Source: a virus
Strand: one strand, 5' to 3'
IMG/VR virus record: IMGVR_UViG_3300008114_000275
Span: 1-32,331 of that record
DNA length: 32,331 nucleotides
Below, one piece after another: positions 31,010 to 32,331 of this stretch. Within the stretch, counting starts at the first letter, position 1. Each line of letters opens with the position of its first letter. The notes under the pieces were generated by a model. That model ran no database searches and was not told the origin of the DNA. It worked only from the letters and a program-made list of their open reading frames with translations. The position numbers were made by a program, and so were the translations under genes.

Positions 31010-31411
31010 ATGGTAGATATTAATAAATTTGTAGAAGTACAATTACAGGAACAAGATGACTTTTTGAAGGTACGTGAAACTCTCACTAGAATAGGTGTTT
31101 CATCCAGAAAAGAAAAAGTATTGTATCAGTCTTGCCATATATTACACAAGCAAGCTAAATATTATATCGTACACTTTAAAGAACTTTTTGCTCTAGATGG
31201 AAAACCATCAAACATAACAGAGAATGATATACAAAGACGTAACGCTATTGCCAATTTACTTGAAGAATGGGGTTTAGTTAAGATTTTAAATAGAAAAGTG
31301 ATCGAAGGAAATTTAGCTCCAATACATCAAATTAAAATTATCTCTTTCAAAGAGAAGGATGGTTGGGAACTTATACCTAAGTATAACATAGGTAAAAAAG
31401 AAAAAGACTAA
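31010..31411 (+). CDS. regA: Translational repressor RegA
   Basis: The 133-residue protein is very close to T4 RegA (122) over most of its length: DDFLKVRETLTRIG, KVLYQSCHILHK, YYIVHFKELFALDG, ANLLEEWGL and ISFKEKDGWELIPKYNIG. RegA binds AU-rich sites over start codons of early mRNAs and blocks their translation; in T4 the targets include genes 44, 45 and 62, all beside it here. It ends the clamp operon; a new promoter follows within ten bases. Confidence 0.96.
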   Translation: MVDINKFVEVQLQEQDDFLKVRETLTRIGVSSRKEKVLYQSCHILHKQAKYYIVHFKELFALDGKPSNITENDIQRRNAIANLLEEWGLVKILNRKVIEGNLAPIHQIKIISFKEKDGWELIPKYNIGKKEKD

Positions 31412-31417
31412 AACAAC

Positions 31418-31446
31418 TTGACTTTTTTGAAAAATTACTATATAAT
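31418..31446 (+). promoter_or_regulatory. Host-type promoter after regA
   Basis: TTGACT (31418-31423), 17 bases, TATAAT (31441-31446): eleven of twelve consensus positions. Transcription would start near 31453, only about five bases before the ATG of the small gene. Confidence 0.82.
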
Positions 31447-31457
31447 ATGGTGGCAAA

Positions 31458-31637
31458 ATGAAAGAAAAAATTACACGTTTGGTTAATAAATATACTAAAG
31501 AAGAAGTATATACCAGGAATTACGATGATGTGATTGTAGAAGGCACTAATGAATTTATTCGTGTCTTTCAACAATCAAATCCTCAAAGAACTTTTTTGGT
31601 GAATCGACAAGCATTTGTGGTCGCCAAAGAGTCGTGA
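31458..31637 (+). CDS. Small protein of 59 residues, unknown
   Basis: An open frame of 59 codons runs from ATG 31458 to TGA 31635-31637, between a strong promoter and a terminator-like hairpin, so it is probably a real gene. The product begins MKEKITRLVNKYTKEEV, with a mixed-charge helix, followed by a likely beta segment (DDVIVEGTNEFIRVFQQ) and FLVNRQAFVVAKES. No family is recognised and no signal peptide or membrane helix is seen. The predicted mRNA is nearly leaderless and has only a weak GGTGG as ribosome-binding site, which is odd. It may be a small regulator. Confidence 0.6.
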   Translation: MKEKITRLVNKYTKEEVYTRNYDDVIVEGTNEFIRVFQQSNPQRTFLVNRQAFVVAKES

Positions 31638-31658
31638 TGCCTAACGGATCACGTTTTT
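31633..31658 (+). terminator. Terminator-like hairpin after the 59-codon gene
   Basis: CGTGAT (31633-31638) pairs with ATCACG (31648-31653), and CC/GG pairs inside past one bulged G; TTTTTAT follows. It overlaps the stop codon and separates the small gene from hsp20, though read-through may supply hsp20, which lacks an obvious promoter of its own. Confidence 0.65.
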
Positions 31659-31686
31659 ATTAACTTGCTTATTTAAGGAGAAAACT

Positions 31687-32178
31687 ATGACAGTAGGACG
31701 TATTGCTTTTGGACCTTTGTTCCATCAAACTCTTGGCTTTGAAAATTTTCTACGTGATGTCGAAAAAATGTTAGGTGAAGAAGTAAAACCTTCCAATTTT
31801 CCACACCATAATATTATTAAAGTTGATGATAATCGTTATATTGTTGAACTAGCTGTAGCTGGTTTTTCAAAAGACGAAATTGAAATCACAAGACAAGAAG
31901 GTTCATTAAAGATTGTAGGAATGAAACAGAATGAAGATATGGGACAAGCTACATATCTACATCGTGGAATTGCTACACGTTCATTTACTAAAAACATTAC
32001 CATTGCTGATACTGTAGAAGTACACAGTTCAGAAATTAAAGATGGCATTTTACGTATTGGTCTTATCAATGTTATTCCAGAACATAAAAAACCAAAACGT
32101 ATTGAAATTGGTAGTGAATTAAAGTTCTTTGAGCCAACACTTCTTCAAGAAAATAAAAAAGAAGTAAAAGCAGCTTAA
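31687..32178 (+). CDS. hsp20: Small heat-shock protein (Hsp20/IbpA-like)
   Basis: The 163-residue protein has a short N-terminal arm, an alpha-crystallin domain (about 37-138) with NRYIVELAVAGFSKDEIEI, ATRSFTKNI, and the DGILRIGL strand, and a C-terminal extension carrying an I-x-I-type motif (RIEIG). These ATP-independent chaperones hold unfolding proteins. Hsp20 genes are near-universal in T4-like cyanophages and may aid virion folding or protect the host late in infection. AAGGAG precedes the ATG. A GC-rich hairpin follows the stop. Confidence 0.95.
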   Translation: MTVGRIAFGPLFHQTLGFENFLRDVEKMLGEEVKPSNFPHHNIIKVDDNRYIVELAVAGFSKDEIEITRQEGSLKIVGMKQNEDMGQATYLHRGIATRSFTKNITIADTVEVHSSEIKDGILRIGLINVIPEHKKPKRIEIGSELKFFEPTLLQENKKEVKAA

Positions 32179-32181
32179 AAC

Positions 32182-32203
32182 ATGGGGCCTTTGGCCCCAT
32201 TTA
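32182..32203 (+). terminator. Hairpin after hsp20
   Basis: ATGGGGCC (32182-32189) and GGCCCCAT (32193-32200) form a perfect, GC-rich 8-bp stem with a TTT loop, followed by TTAT. The T tail is short, so termination may be partial. Confidence 0.65.
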
Positions 32204-32217
32204 TGGAGAAAATCTAT

Positions 32218-32331
32218 ATGATGAAAAAAGATCGAAGCTTTCGTTTACCGAAAGAAACAAAACGCTTACTCGCTACAATACCAAAAGATCGGCGTAGCGA
32301 ATTCAAAAACCTAATGATAAGTGGTATTATC
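32218..32331 (+). CDS. Start of an unknown small protein, cut by the window edge
   Basis: An open frame begins at ATG 32218 (or the next codon, ATG 32221) after TGGAGA and is still open at the last base, giving 38 residues. They are very basic (MMKKDRSFRLPKETKR, then PKDRRSEF) and probably helical. Similar short basic proteins next to hsp20 occur in T4-like cyanophages as I recall, with no known function. Nothing can be said about the rest. Confidence 0.6.
   Translation, partial: MMKKDRSFRLPKETKRLLATIPKDRRSEFKNLMISGII

Noticed and set aside
1-32331. CRISPR arrays, integrase, attachment sites, insertion sequences
   Set aside because: No regularly spaced repeats, recombinase motifs or transposase-like proteins were seen on either strand.

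Overview
The window is part of the genome of a lytic, contractile-tailed phage of the T4 superfamily. The evidence is a continuous run of T4 core genes, all on the + strand, in the order seen in marine and freshwater T4-like phages (cyanophage and pelagiphage type) rather than in enteric T4. The DNA is AT-rich and tightly packed, with ATGA or TAATG overlaps and few gaps. No photosynthesis gene is present, so the host cannot be fixed; an aquatic proteobacterium or cyanobacterium are both possible. No tRNA passing the usual rules, CRISPR array, integrase or insertion sequence was seen.

Positions 1-12,800 are the virion-assembly block. It holds the 3' end of a glycine-rich tail fibre or adhesin, a Dps-like ferritin, the large terminase (gp17), sheath (gp18), tube (gp19), portal (gp20), three poorly known probable head-core genes, a small conserved structural protein, prohead protease (gp21), scaffold (gp22), major capsid protein (gp23) and a tube-fold tail protein. 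T4-like late promoters (ATAAATA or CTAAATA) precede several of these genes, and strong terminators follow gp19 and gp23.

Positions 12,800-18,460 hold recombination and late-transcription genes: uvsY, uvsW, an acidic small protein, gp55 (late sigma factor), gp47 and gp46. Gene 47 is broken in this sequence. Its two halves lie in different frames, and about 16 residues that the family normally has at the junction are missing.

Positions 18,460-26,440 are an accessory block. It carries a SAM methyltransferase, a peptide deformylase, a DUF4338-like protein, a 180-base intergenic region with a candidate structured RNA, a CobT-like peptidase/VWA protein, a CobS-like AAA+ ATPase, a small winged-helix protein behind a consensus promoter and a predicted pseudoknot leader, a glycosyltransferase and a dATP/dGTP pyrophosphohydrolase-like protein.

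Positions 26,440-32,331 are the replication-clamp cluster: gp45, gp44, gp62 and regA. It is interrupted by a ParB-like protein (between 45 and 44) and by a membrane protein plus BCS1-like AAA+ ATPase (between 44 and 62). A 59-codon small gene, a small heat-shock protein and the start of one more gene follow. Host-type promoters (TTGACA or TTGCCA, 17 bases, TATAAT or TACAAT) drive uvsY, the CobT-like gene, the CobS-like gene, the winged-helix gene and the small gene before hsp20, whereas the head and tail genes use the phage late motif.
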